Source: Lindgomyces ingoldianus (lineage: Eukaryota; Ascomycota; Dothideomycetes; Pleosporales; Lindgomycetaceae). From it: a stretch of 64,000 nt of DNA. Position numbers and translations under genes: made by a program. The stretch is from positions 172,754 through 236,753 of the forward strand of contig NW_022985211.1 of the NCBI RefSeq assembly GCF_010093535.1. The letters run 5' to 3'. Below are positions 1-12,834 of this stretch, one piece after another. Position 1 is the first letter of the stretch. Each line of letters opens with the position of its first letter. Below the pieces are notes generated by a model. That model had not been told where the DNA came from. It worked only from the letters and a program-made list of their open reading frames with translations, and made no database searches.

Positions 1-325
1 CTTTACATAGAAGTAGACTAAACATAATGCTGCTAATAACACTAAACATACTAGCATTACTTACTTCTACACTTTAGCTAGCACTACACTAATTACTGTA
101 CAAACAATACATGCTACTCTACCTAACACCTGCTCTACACTCTTAATTGTACACACTACTGCCTGTAGCAGTGTATGCACTACTAATACTACTTATATAA
201 TCTATACTACATTACAACCTATATAAACTTCTACTTTAAAAAGAAACTACTAAAGAAAAACTTTTAGTAAATAAAATTATATAATTTTAAAAAGTATAAA
301 AAAAATATTAACTATATAAGTTAAC
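1..325 (+). repeat. Fragment of copia family D internal region
   Basis: This AT-rich stretch matches two other places in the window, about 32853-33180 and 36103-36428, both inside copia family D elements between the 5' LTR and the RNase H region. It enters from the left edge and stops exactly where solo LTR A1 begins. What follows A1 is not family D sequence, so the junction is chimeric. No open frame survives. Confidence 0.8.
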
Positions 326-615
326 TGTAACGATTCTACGAATCGTTCCATCTTAGGCCGCTCGGATCCTATCCGAAGGGTCCCTGTATCGGCCCCGACC
401 ATAACTTGACCTAGTCCCCTGCAGTTACCCCTATTCCCTTATGTATTTAGTTGCACCTTGCCCCTGTAGCTAGCTTAGTAGTTTTCTAATATCCTTTTAT
501 ACTAGGCCTATAGGTGTTAATAGCATTCCTAGGTTTAGAGTCCCCACGCACTTCTATTTGCCTCTAAGTAGATTCCTACTGCATTTAGACCTATTGTCTT
601 GCCTGTGCTGTTACA
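326..615 (+). mobile_element. Solo LTR, family A (copy A1)
   Basis: A 290-bp sequence beginning TGTAACGATT and ending GCTGTTACA, the TG...CA form of an LTR. Three further copies lie at 18438-18727, 22263-22561 and 26806-27097, and each of those has a 5-bp target duplication. Here the flanks are TTAAC on the left and TTATA on the right, so no duplication is visible. That fits a recombined junction, with copia D on the left and gypsy-2 sequence on the right. It could instead be the 5' LTR of the gypsy-2 element, but no matching 3' LTR is seen there. Confidence 0.75.
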
Positions 616-730
616 TTATATTAAAAAACTTACTTTTACTAGTAACAGCCTTATTAATAATATTACATTAATTATTTATTTAACTATGTCTAACTTTAAG
701 AAGCGTCTAATTTAGTTTAAGTTGTAGTTT

Positions 731-1132
731 TGTCAGATATGCGCACCTACTGTCAAGACAGGAGGAACGCTTGACGAAAGCTGCTACATAGTACGAGCAA
801 TAAGCTCGAACAGTATGTTGCTGCAAATTGCTGCATGTTGCAGCAAATTGCAGCATTTTGCAGCATGTTGCAGCATGTTGCAGCATTTTGCAGCATTTTG
901 CAGCATGTTGCAGCATGTTGCAGCATTTTGCAGCATTTTGCAGCAAATTGCAAGCTGGTCGCGCATAGGGCAAGTGCGCGAGGGACTCGGATCGGCAAAA
1001 CAAAAAGCCGAGCAACACGAGTAGAGCAGAAAAAGGATCGATAAATCAATACAATCAATCAATCATCCCATACATTACATCCAAACCCATCATTCATCTT
1101 AGGAAGCCTAGAAACAGTGCTTTAATCTGACA
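731..1132 (+). mobile_element. Solo LTR with internal minisatellite, family G (copy G1)
   Basis: A 402-bp unit beginning TGTCAGATAT and ending ATCTGACA, so the ends are inverted repeats of TGTCAG. It is flanked by the exact 5-bp duplication AGTTT (726-730 and 1133-1137). A second copy with a different duplication lies at 23646-24045. The centre (about 821-954) is an array of 10-11-base units around TTGCAGCA. It sits inside gypsy-2 sequence yet is not AT-collapsed. Long open frames across the array are repeat artefacts. Confidence 0.88.
821..954. repeat. TTGCAGCA-based minisatellite inside LTR G1
   Basis: About 13 tandem units of 10-11 bases alternate between TGTTGCAGCA, TTTTGCAGCA and AAATTGCAGCA. 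The same array with a different unit order is in G2 (about 23733-23867). Because TTGCAGCA nearly contains the palindrome TGCTGCA, single strands could fold. No protein role is proposed. Confidence 0.9.
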
Positions 1133-2173
1133 AGTTTTTACACACTGTTATATTAAATTATTTAGTTAGTATAGATAAAATTTTAGAGACTTTTTATTAA
1201 CTAAAGCCTTTAGGTTTAGAACTTCCCATCCCTTGTAATTAAAATTGCCTTTAGAAAAGTTATAAAAACTGCGCTAAGGTAGAAACTTAGAGACTACTAA
1301 TAACTTATTAGAATTACGGACAACTACTAATGCCTAACTTATAACTACTATTAGATTTTATTGCAAAGACTGCAACTTATTCTAGCTATAGCTAAGGCAA
1401 AATGCCTACTACTAGAGCTAAATAACTACTAACCTTAATAGCTAAACTCTTTTTTATAGGACCTAAAGCTAAAAACCTACTAAATTTAGAGTTAAACCCT
1501 AGTAGCATAGCTCTTAAAGACTAAGTTACTTAATTAAGAGCATAAATTAAATAGCTAACTAAATTAAAAACTATTAGTTTTAACTATTCTCTACTAACTA
1601 CTAAATTACCTCTACTACACTAATAGTAAGAGACTTTTTAAGCACTTTTAAGCTTTTTTAAAGCTACCTTACTAAACGCACACTTAAGATTAAAAACTTT
1701 ACAGATAGCAAAGAACCTACATTTAAATAATAGTAAGCCTTTATTATAGACAGACTTAATATTAATTTAGATTACTATTAAAGTAAGCGTGCACACATAG
1801 CGTTAGTATAGGGACACACTGCTAGTATCGCAAAGGAATACCTAGAGCCTAGATACCTAGCTAAATTAAACAACTTTTAGTTTAGAAACATAAAAAAATA
1901 ATTAAGCTCTTATAAACATACTTTATTACTAGTAATAAAAAGACAGAAGTGTAATAAGTGTTTTAAACTCTAAGAATAAGTAAAAAAAAAGTGTTTTTTA
2001 CTTTTAAAGCTTACTTTATTAGCGCTACTATTAAAAAGTTTATATTAAAGTTAGAATAGTTCTTCTACCTATAGAAGAAGACACTGCCTAGCTTAAAAGT
2101 ACTAAACTTAGGTTTTAAACACACTTAAAAGGGCTTCTTTAAGTTAATAGTAGCCTACCTAATAGCTTATAAC

Positions 2174-2491
2174 TGTCACGGTATCCTCCCCGGATCCCAG
2201 ACATAACTGTATTAGACGCGTACTGGAGTATTATTAGTGCACGTCTAACATAAACACAACACAACACAGACATAAACTTAAGCATAAACTGCCTTAACAC
2301 TAACTAAACCTAGAACAGGCTTAATTTATACCTAAAGCGCTTAGACTTCTAAGCTAAGTATTTAATTACTAATTTCCTTCTAAACCTTTCTATTCCTTAC
2401 ATAATGTCTTGTACCTACTATAATACCTTATGTAGTAATTAAACTAGACCTCTGTAAAGCTTTATAACCTTACTTATACATAATTATAACA
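2174..2491 (+). repeat. 5' LTR of gypsy-1a
   Basis: This 318-bp repeat matches 7521-7838. Its left third is hardly mutated (GC-rich start TGTCACGGTATCCTCC), while its right end reads ATAATTATAACA where the 3' LTR has ACAATCGTGACA. Differences are transitions of the RIP kind. Confidence 0.93.
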
Positions 2492-5400
2492 TTACATTAT
2501 GTTAAAACTTTAGCTAAGAATAGCCTCTAAATTTAATCTAATAAGCTTAGTACTTACATAACTTTAAGCTATTAGAGTAAGCTAAAAAGCCTTCTAAAAA
2601 GCGCTTACTTTATAAAAAAGCTGCTATGTTATAAGCTTTAAAGCTTTTTAAAAGGACTTTAAAAAATAGCTTTATATTATTAAGTAGTCTATTTCTACCT
2701 TAACTCTTGTTATAGTAGTAGAAACTAAGAACTTACTAGCCTTAAAGCTTACTTAGAAGTCTAAAAATAGCTTAACTTTCTCTTGCCTAATACTGCCTAT
2801 AACTTATAACCTTTTTAACTTAGTAATAAAATCTAACTAACTCCTTAATCCCCTGCTGTTTAATAAAAAATAGAAAGACCTACCTTTTTTTTTACACAAG
2901 CTCTAATATAAACTTAAAGGAAATATAGACTAATTCCCCTTTAAACACTCTTAGTTACTATATGCTTACTCTTAACTTAACTATAATATAACAGCCTTAA
3001 TTAACTTACTAATAAATAAGGATATTATTAACCTAGATTAATTTATAGCGTTCCTATAAGTAACTTATAAAGACTTAAATAAAAAGTTAACAGGCCTAAG
3101 TTGCCTAAACACCCTATAATAAAGAAGAAAAAGCTTTACTTTACACTTTACTAAGTTCTGCTAACTTGTATCTAATATAGGCCTAAATAAGATAGGTCTA
3201 ATTATAGCCCTATATAACTCCCTCTTAACTAAACTGCAACGCGCTATAGTAGAAGAACCCCTCCTAAACAACCTTAACACGTATGCAAACCTAATTACTA
3301 CTTATAATAATAACATAAGGTTCCTCTCTGTATAAGCTCTAATACGCCCCTAAACTAGCGCAGTTGCAAATAAGGACTCTAACATAATAAAAATTAATTT
3401 AAATTATGCTCTAGTTAGTTTTAGAAAGTATAAAGATTATAAAAAGAAAAGTTAATGCTTTAAGTGCAGTAAGCATAGTTATATCTTTTAAAACTGCTCT
3501 ATTTCTTTTTCTTAAGTCTACACAAGTAGTGCTGCTAGCACTTATTAAAAATTTTTACTATTTTAATTTTATTTCTATAAGAGCTTTAACTTATATTTAA
3601 GCCCTAATCCCTTTTACTACTCTTAACATAGCTGCAGCTATAGCAGTAAGAGCCTGTAAAAAGGCTTGTCCTAGGGCTAAGTTGCCCCTTAGAACTAATT
3701 TAACACTAGATCTTTACTAACTTATAAGCTAAGTCCTCTACTAATAACTAAAAGTACTAAGTTAATATTTCTATATGTTTATAACAAGAAACTATATTAG
3801 CTTTAATATAAGCTTTTATTAACTTAGAAGTAAATAGCATAAGTTATATTAATAAAGAACTAGCGCGTAAACTAAATCTTTAATTAACACTACTTACCTA
3901 AATAATTTACCTAACTAGATTTAATAAAAAATAACTTAAAAAAGGTTCTATCTTCTGTACTATAACTATTATAATTACCTACTAACACTATAAGAAGCAG
4001 ATTAAGCTCTATGTAATAAACATAAGACATTATAACCTAATCCTAGAACAACTATAGCTATATTAGCATAAAGTTGCCTTTAATTACTAAGAGTAAGTTT
4101 TAAACTTTAACTCTTTTTAATGCTAAGATGTATGCTTACACTTACACCTAAACAACACTTAAATAGCACTTAATATAGAAAGTCTCTAAACTAACTTTTT
4201 AATAACTTAAAAAAGAACTACCTAAGTAAGGCTAATAAGCTAGGCCTTTTACTAAAATAAGCTATATAAAATAATTTAATAACTGCTTAAACCTAAAAAA
4301 AAAAAAGCCTTTAAGAAACCTTTATTTACTTAATTTAAACATAAACTAGGACTTAAACAGTAAATAGACATCTGCTACATAGAACCTACTCTATTTATAA
4401 CCCTAGCTTAATAACTAGATTATAAAATCTACGCAGTTATAATTTCTAATATAAACTAAGCTTTAGCTCTCTAAAAACACACTAACTTAAGAATAATAGT
4501 CTCTTAAGACTACTACAACTTATTACATGTTTTCTTTTAAGACAAGTCTAATAAGCTTTTAATATAATGTCTATATAATTACTAGATAACCCTTAAGCCT
4601 AGTAAACAACCTAGTTATAAGCTACTGTATAAGATGTTACTAAATAAATTAAAAGTGCTTTAAAAATACTTTAATAAGAACTTAAAAAAAGGGTTTATTT
4701 AAGCTAGCTTCTTACTAGTAGCATTACTTATACTATTTATAAAAAAACCTAGAAGTAGGCTTTAATTCTATGTTAACTACTAAGAACTAAACACTATTAC
4801 TATTAAAAACTAATACTTAATTCCCTTTTTATAAAAAACCCTAAGCTAACTAAGTAAAGCAAAGTATTTTATAAAGTTAGATATTATTACTGCCTTTAAT
4901 AAGCTAAGGATAGCAAAGAGTAACAAGTAGCTAACAGCATTTTAGACCTAATACAGACTATTTAAGTACTTAGTAATGCCCTTTAGCTTAGCTAACGCGC
5001 CTAGTACTTTTTAACATTTTATAAATAACTTGCTCTAACCCTACCTAGACGTGTTCTGCACTATGTATATTAATAATATTCTAATCTATAGCAATAGCCT
5101 TTTAGAGCATAAACAGCATGTACACCTAGTGCTAAAAGCTATAGAAGAAGCAGGTCTGCAACTTAACATAGACAAATGCAAGTTCTACTAATTAAAAGTT
5201 ATGTATTTAGGATATGTAATCTTTACAGATAGCATCTAAATAGACCCTATTAAAGTTTAGACTGTGCTAGATTAGTAATACTTAAAGAACATAAAAGACA
5301 TTTAAGCTTTTATAAGATTTGCTAACTTTTACTAATAATTTATTAACAACTTCTTACAGCTAGTAAGCCCTATAATTATACTTACTAAGAAAAGGGTTTA

Positions 5401-7520
5401 ATTTAACTTTAACTTAAATTACTAATAGTCCTTTAACTAGCTAAAGAAAGCCTTTACTAAAGCTTTAATACTCTACTACTTTAACTTTAAACTACTAATA
5501 CTTGTAGAAGCTAATGCCTTAGACTACATAGTAGCAGAAGTTCTCTCCTAGACTAAGCTAGACAAGACTATTAGGCCTATTACATACTTCTTAAAAAGAA
5601 TAAGTCCTGCAGAAAGTAATTATAAGATCTATAATAAGAAATTACTTACTATAGTACACTGCTTTAAATAATAGTAACCTAAACTAGAAGGTGCAGCGCA
5701 TCTAATATAGGTTTTATCTAACTATAAGAACTTATAGTACTTTACAACTATAAAATAACTTAGCTACTAATAAGCCTATTAGTCTAAATACTTATTTTAT
5801 TTTAATTTTAAAATTACTTATTATTCTAGTTAAAATAAAAAGAAACTAGATGCTTTTATAAAGTAATTCTAAAACATTCTTGCTTAGAAAGAAGTGTAAA
5901 AAGCTTAACACTAAACTTTACTCTAACTTAAGCTATTTTTAGACCTTAACCTAAATAAAATAGATTAAATAATTAATTAAATTATTACTAATAAGTATCT
6001 AAATAATAAATTTATCTAAGAAACCTTAGACCTGCTTTAAAATAGCGCTAGTTAGTTAAAAAAAGTAACACTAGCTAACTATAAAAACTAAAATAGTAAG
6101 CTATATTACTATAACTAACTTATAATTCTTAATTTTAATAAACTAAAAATTAAACTACTTTAAATTATACATAACTTACTTATTAGAGGACACCTAGGCA
6201 AAGGAAAGACTCTTAACCTACTACAGAGAGAGTACTACTAGCCCCGCATGTTCTATACTGTACGCTAATACATATTATGTTGCTATACTTGCTGTAAAGT
6301 AAAAGCCTCTTAAAAAAAGTATAATAGCCTACTTAAACTGCTTCTAATCCTTAAATAAGCTTAGAAAGATATATTAATTAATTTTATTATAAACCTACCT
6401 TTATCTAAAGAGTATATAAATATTATAGTAGTTATTAATTACTTAACTAAGTATTAACACTTAATACTATGTTCCTCTATAACTGCCCCTAATATAGCCT
6501 AGTTATTCTACTAATATGTATAAGTTTACTATAGCCTGCCTAACATAATTATATTAGACAGAGGTACGCAGTTTGTCTTAGCTTTCTAGAACAAACTCTA
6601 TAAATAGCTCTAAATTATCCCCTATCTATTTATAGCTTTTTACCTAGAGACTAATAGCTAGACTAAGAACATAAACACTATAATAGAATAAGTCTTATAA
6701 GTGTACATAAACTACTAGTAAAATAACTAGGTAAAATAGTTAGCTACAGCATAGTTTAAAGCTAATAACATAATATTTAAATTAACATAAGTATCCCTAT
6801 TCTTAGTAAACTATAGATACTACCCCTAAATAAAATTTAAACTACTTATAAATACCCCCTAACTAACTTATTAATTTGTATAAGTAATAGATGTAAATAA
6901 ACTTATTAATAAGATCTAAAACATATCTAAATACATTTATAAAAAGCTTACATAAGCTTAAGCTCTTTAACAAGAGTATATAAACTAATCCTAAACCCCT
7001 GCCCCTGCGTATGTAGCTAGCAAGAAGGTCTAGCTAGACACTAGAAATATCTAAATAAACTAATAATTAAAGAAACTTAATTAGAAGAACCTTAGCCCCT
7101 TTATAGTAGCCTATATAGTCTTATTACATACTTACTAATTAATCCTACCTAACAGCATAAAGATACACCCTGTGTTCTATGTATTGTTGCTGCGCTAAGT
7201 AGCCTCTAAATCTAACTATTTACCTAGACAGCTAAACCTGCTACCTAAACCTATTATTATAAACAACAAACTAGAATATGTTGTAGAAGATGTTAAACAG
7301 ATCTAGTTTAATAAAAAGAAATGTATTTATAAATACTTTATAAAATAGACTAAATACAACAAACTGTTATAAGAACCTATAGAAGCCCTGTAAGAGAACT
7401 CTATAGTAACCTAATTCTACGCCTAATACCTATCTAAACTAAACCTATACCCTAATAAAGACAACCTAATACTAGAAGTACTAATGTAAAGGATTCCCTT
7501 TCTAATAAGAGAGGAGGTAC

Positions 7521-7838
7521 TGTTACAGTATCCTCCCTAGATCCTAGACATAACTATATTAGACGTGTACTAGAGTATTATTAGTGCACGTCTAACATAA
7601 ATACAACATAACATAGACATAAACTTAAGCATAAACTACCTTAATACTAACAAAACTTAGAACAGGCTTAATTTATACCTAAAGCGCTTAGACTTCTAAG
7701 CTAAGTATTTAATTACTAATTTTCTTCTAAACCTTTCTGTTCCTCACACAACGTCTTGTACCTACTATGATACCTTACGTAGTAATTAAACTAGACCTCC
7801 GTGAAGCTCTATAACCTTACTCGTGCACAATCGTGACA
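7521..7838 (+). repeat. 3' LTR of gypsy-1a
   Basis: A 318-bp LTR preceded by the purine-rich tract GAGAGGAGGTAC, the likely polypurine tract. It is the mirror image of the 5' LTR in damage: the left end (TGTTACAGTATCCTCC) is mutated and the right end (CTCGTGCACAATCGTGACA) is preserved. Confidence 0.93.
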
Positions 7839-10800
7839 ATAACATAGAAAGAAAAAACACTTTTACTATTTTAAAGTAAACTATTAACTACACCTAATAA
7901 TCTAATGTTAGACATATTATAAAGCAGTTTTAGAAAGTTTCTAGTAATACATGTAAGGCAGTATACTATTCTAGTGCACTCTAACCTGCACCTATGTTAG
8001 TACCCTAATCCACCCCAGCTACCTACTAACAACTTAGCTAGACACTTGCCTCTAAAAGACAGACAACTCTTAGCAACTGTTATAATTATAGTAAACTAAA
8101 ACATTTTACTAGTAATTATTCTATCCCTAAAGTATAAAAAATTAAGGTAAAGTAATAGAAATTTAAAGAAGAGTTTATAGATATAAATAATTATAACTTA
8201 AATCCTTCTTAAATAGAAAATAAAAATGCCTAAGAAAACTTTTTATTTTAAGCTTAAATAAGTATAACCTAGTAAATATTAACTTATTACACTTATTTAA
8301 AGGAAAACATTTTTAAGTCTCTACTATTTTATGCTTAAAAGGCATTAGAGTTTAATTAAATTCCTTAGTTAATACTAGCGCACATAGTTTCCTATTTATT
8401 AACTTAATAACTGCTAAGTTTTTATCTTAATGCCTTTATGTCTTTATCTAACGTTTACCTTTTAAAGTTATAGTTAAGAGCTTTTAAGACTAAATCTAAG
8501 TTTTTGTCTACTAGTATATCTGCCTGTACATGTAAATTAATAGTAGAAGCATCTAAAACTACCTCTTTATTATTATAAACTTTAGCTTATAAGATTATAT
8601 TATTAGCATTAAATAGTTATATTATTTTAAACTTTAACTAGATATAAAAAAAATTAGATTATATAGCCTAGTAAGTATTCTACTACTTATAAACCTTTGC
8701 TGCTCTTACTTATGTAATTAAACTAGCCTGCGCGTAATAAAGAAGTAGAGTTAGATATTAGACAACGCAATGCACTATAGAAAAAGGACTATATTTAGTA
8801 GTTATGTAGCCTAATAATTAACTGCATTAAGAGTTTACTAAGGCTACTAAAATTATACTACTTTTTTATTACCTATAGTTTAAAAACACTTAAATTGTTA
8901 ATCTGCTTATTTGTTAAGAAGTCTAGAATAGGTCTAAAAGACATCTATTCCTCTACTATTACTTTTATTTTAGTAAATGCTTTTTATTTTAACATAAAAA
9001 AAATAACTTCTTTTTAACTTTTATTTATAAAATTAAGTGTTTAATTAAAGATAAGTAAGCCTTACTATTAAATAATAAATGTAAAACTAAAGCATTAGTA
9101 AACCTTTAATTACTATTTAAATACTGTTAGTACTAAGATGTATTTAGCCACACTACAGGCTACTAATTACTAGCACATTGCTTATACAACTACAAAATTA
9201 TTCTTATAGAACCTCTTCCTAACAGTTACAGCCCTTTATATAAACAGAATGGTAAGGAACTAGAAGTAGCAAAGAAGTATGTTATAAATAATCTAAAATA
9301 TAGCTTTATTAAGTAGAGTTAGAGTTCTTTTACATTTTCTATTTTTTATGTATAGAAACTAAATAGTAACTTACATATCTATGTTAATTACTATAAACTT
9401 AATACTATTACCTATAAGAATGTGTATCTAATACTATATATAGATAAACTTCTATTAAGACTTATAAAGGCAGCTATTTTTACTAAGTTTAATGTTCACG
9501 CAGCTTTTAATAAAATTAGAATAGACCTAAGCTCTAAGAAGTGTACTACCTTTTAGACAAAATATAAAATATATAAGTGTAAAGTTCTGCTTTTTAGATT
9601 ATACAATAGCCTAGCAACTTACTAGCGCTATATAAATATTATATTAATTAACTACTTAGACAACTTGTGCATTACTTATCTAAATAACATCCTTATCTAC
9701 TTTAAAGATAAGGCAACTTATATCCTCTATGTTAAAAAGGTTTTAGAGAGGCTATAGTAAGCAAGATTATAAGTAGAGATTAAAAAAAGTAAATTTTATG
9801 TTACTTAAATAAAGTATCTTAGCTATATACTTTAAAATAAAGGACTAGAGGTTAACCTACAGAAAGTAGAGGTGCTACGCAACTAGCAGGCGCCTACTAC
9901 TATAACAGGTGTAAAATCCTTTTTAGGCTTTACTAATTTTTATTAACAATTTATTTTAAAAATTTTTATGTAGTAAAACTAATTATTGCGCTTTAAAGTT
10001 CTACTACCCCTTTTATATAGACTTTAGAGTGTAATAGGGCTTTTAAAAAGCTAAAGTCTAAGCTACTAAGAATACCTACACTTTACTATTTTAACTTTAT
10101 GTTGTAAACTAAAATTAAAACTAACACTTCTAATAGAGTAGTAGCTGGAGTCCTATCTTAGGAACATGCTAATAGAAATTAGTGCCCTATTTTGTTCTAT
10201 AGCAAGGTCTTATCTAGTTTAGAGCTAAACTAGGAAATATATAATAAAAAGCTATTTATAATTGTTATAGCGTTTAAATAAGAAAAGGCTAAGCTTATAT
10301 TAGCTATAATAAGCACCCTAGTATATACTAATTATTAGTTATTAAAGTACTTTATAACAACAAAAGTGCTAAATGCTTGTTAAGTCTATTAAGCTAAAAA
10401 GTTAGCTTAGTATTACTTCTAAATTAAGTACACCTCTAGTAAGAATAATGCTAGAGCAGACATCCTTAGCTGTTGCAAATAAGAAGTAGAAAATTTAAAA
10501 GTAGCTTAAACTAATAACTAGTTAAAAGTCCTACTTAGACTACACTAACTCTACTTCTAAATTAATAAGAAATTAGCCTAGTACTATATTACTTAAATAA
10601 TAACTTAAGCAACTTTACTAAATATTATAAAAGAACTAAACTAGGTTATGTCTTTAAATTCTTTAGAATTAATTAACATATTACTTTAAAAGAACTAAGC
10701 CTTTTTTACGCAGAAGTAAAAACTCTTACCTTACTATTATTAAATAGGAAACAGACTACTACTTTATGCTAACTATTTATGTGTTCTAGTAAACTTACTG

Positions 10801-12246
10801 CTGTGTACTTAACTTATCTAAGAAGTCTATAAGTAAGTATCTTTAGCACACCTTAGTGCTACTAAGACCTATTAGTTACTGTCCTAAAAGTACCACTAGA
10901 AAGGTATAAAGGCTACTTATAAATAATACATACAGAATTGCCTTTTTTATTGTAAAGTTTCTTTAAAACAGACCTAAACTCTAAGGTTTATTTACCCCTT
11001 TTTAATTCCTAATTAACTAATGCAGCACCTATGTATTAACTTTAAGAATTTCTTTAAAAACAAGTCTAGTTATAACTAGATTATAGTTATAATTAATTGC
11101 ATGTTTAAATAAGCTATTTTTATTCTTTACTACAAAATAATTAACGCCTAAGAAGTAGCTAGCTTGTTTATTTAATAGGTGTACTATTTTAGCTACACAC
11201 TTAAGACTATTATCTTTAACTAGAGACTTTAGTTTATATCTAGTTTCTAGTTTAAATTTTATTAAATTTTAAGTATAAAAGTTAAGCTTTTTACTACCTA
11301 TTATAAGGAAATAGATAGCTAAACAGAGATTATAAATAAGTATATTAATTAAAGACTAAGGCTTTTTATATTTTTTTACTAAAATAACTAGAGTTTCTTC
11401 CTACTTTTAATTAATTAGGCTTAGATAACTTTACTTTATATAATAATTAAAATGTCTTTATATTAAGTTTTATATAGCTCTAAACTATGTTAAAGCTAGG
11501 ACTAGAAACATTCTATAAAACCTATTACAGCTATAGATAAGTTAAATTATAAGGATGCTCTAGCATTAGCAACCTGCATGCACGCAGCCTAGGCGTTAGC
11601 TAAGTCCTATATAGAAAAGGCCTAAGATTAGATGCAAACTGTAGTTAACTGCTACTGCTAGCTAGTTAACTAAGAGGTTAGCAACATAGTCTATCTAAAC
11701 ACTAAGAACCTAGCTGTTTAGAGACCTAGCTAAAAACTATCTAAATAATAAAAAGGCCTCTTTAAAGTACTTAAATAAGTTAGAAACTTATACTGCCTAA
11801 AGCTACCTTTAAAGTTAAAGATACATAACGTCTTTGCACTAAACATACTCTATAAAGACTCTTAAGATCTGCTTCTAAAATAAGAACCTCTAAAACTCTC
11901 TAGAATTACTATTAATAAGGTAAAGAAGTAGAAAGTAAAAGAAATACTTACTAGTAAGCTCTACTAGAAAACGCTTAAGTACTAAGTAAAATAAGTAAAA
12001 CATAACTCTAATCTAGTCTAGTATAAGGCTTTAAATTTTATAGGTTCTTTTTATAAACTAAAGGCCTTTTATAATAAGTATCTAAAATAGCTAGAACTTT
12101 TAAAAGCCTTACATAAGTAAATTAAGGCTTTTAAAGCTAGTGTAGAAGGCATAGATTACTTAGCAAATAATAAGGTATAAAAGTAAGAAGTTAATTTATA
12201 GTTATACATAGTAGTATTATAACTCTATAGATATAGTGCTAGGGAG

Positions 12247-12268
12247 GTCTAACAGCAAGCTGTTAGAC
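12247..12268. repeat. Perfect 10-bp inverted repeat at the gypsy-2 3' end
   Basis: GTCTAACAGC at 12247-12256 and its exact complement GCTGTTAGAC at 12259-12268 are separated by AA. It follows the last recognisable pol sequence of gypsy-2 and a purine run (AGGGAGG). The TGTTAGAC at 12261 may be the start of a 3' LTR. No matching 5' LTR was found, so this is tentative. Confidence 0.6.
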
Positions 12269-12830
12269 ACCTCTAGACTTTTTTTTTCCTCCTCTGCTTT
12301 TCTTCCTCTTCTCTCTTTTTTTCTCCCTTTTTTTCTAGACTCCTTTTAAACCCCCTCTGTCTTGTCCTTAGCTGCCTAAGAGCGCTATAATGTCTGCTTA
12401 AAGGTTAGACACTAAAGCCTCTAAGGATAAAACCTAACAGAGCAGCTTAGTATTCTAGTAGAACAAGGCCACCTAGACGCTAGCTGTAGGAAGACTAGCT
12501 TTTTAACTCTTTATAACCTACGCTACCTGCGCTAGGTTCTAAGTAAACTTTAAAATAGCTTTAAAAGCTCTCTTCTTGTCCTTCTTACTCTCTATGTTTT
12601 AGGCTGCTGCCTATAGATTAAGATAGCCTTAAAGGACTAGAAATTTCTTTTTACAATATAAAAAAACTTAAGCGTGTGTTAGTAAACTATACCCTAGCTG
12701 TATTAGACTATATTTATATAGGGTTACATTTTTTATTATGTAAAGTGTAATATTTACATTTCTTTAATTTAAAGAACTAATAAAAAAACTTAACCTAAAA
12801 GCTGCAGGTAAGAGTGTAGGCAGCCTAAAA
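12269..12830. other. Unclassified, partly CT-rich stretch
   Basis: It begins with a long pyrimidine-rich run (12276-12360) and continues as moderately AT-rich sequence without an open frame. It may be the LTR or flank of gypsy-2. No copy elsewhere in the window was noticed. Confidence 0.4.
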
Positions 12831-12834
12831 GTAA

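Larger units (their letters stand above)
2174..7838 (+). mobile_element. Ty3/gypsy chromovirus-type retrotransposon 'gypsy-1a'
   Basis: A 5665-bp element with 318-bp LTRs at 2174-2491 and 7521-7838, inserted in gypsy-2 with an exact ATAAC duplication (2169-2173 and 7839-7843). The ends are TGTCAC and GTGACA. Reading across stops in order: a CCHC knuckle near 3455-3495 (CFKCSKHSYIF, the knuckle histidine changed to tyrosine). Reverse transcriptase follows near 4750-5300, with YINNILIYSNS at about 5065 where YIDDILIYS is expected. Integrase zinc-binding and core remnants follow from about 6180. A chromodomain-like tail lies near 7270-7400 (EYVVEDV, then a degraded W/Y-rich stretch). Every frame is broken by RIP-type stops, so it cannot move on its own. 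A second copy is at 40181-45848. Confidence 0.93.
616..12260 (+). mobile_element. Ty3/gypsy retrotransposon 'gypsy-2', RIP-degraded and interrupted
   Basis: A degraded gypsy element in two pieces, about 616-2173 and 7839-12260, split by gypsy-1a. Translation across stops gives a gag capsid-like region near 1690-2160 (spelling FTDSKEPTF and AKEYLEPRYLA). A CCHC zinc knuckle near 8080-8125 has two cysteines changed to tyrosine. Reverse transcriptase lies near 9410-9960, with FTKFNVHAAFNKIR, YLNNILIYF where YLDDILIYS is expected, and SFLGFTNFY. RNase H and integrase remnants follow to about 11900. The end, near 12000-12090, resembles the chromodomain-like tail of fungal gypsy elements (YKALNFIGSFYKLKAFYNKY). 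Stops are almost all TAA or TAG at expected Gln and Trp codons. The outer limits are uncertain because no LTR pair was found. Confidence 0.75.

Noticed and set aside
753..1062. Several overlapping open frames of 69-103 codons rich in Met-Leu-Gln-His and Cys
   Set aside because: They run through the TTGCAGCA minisatellite on both strands and in several frames. The same happens in G2. They are repeat artefacts, not genes.
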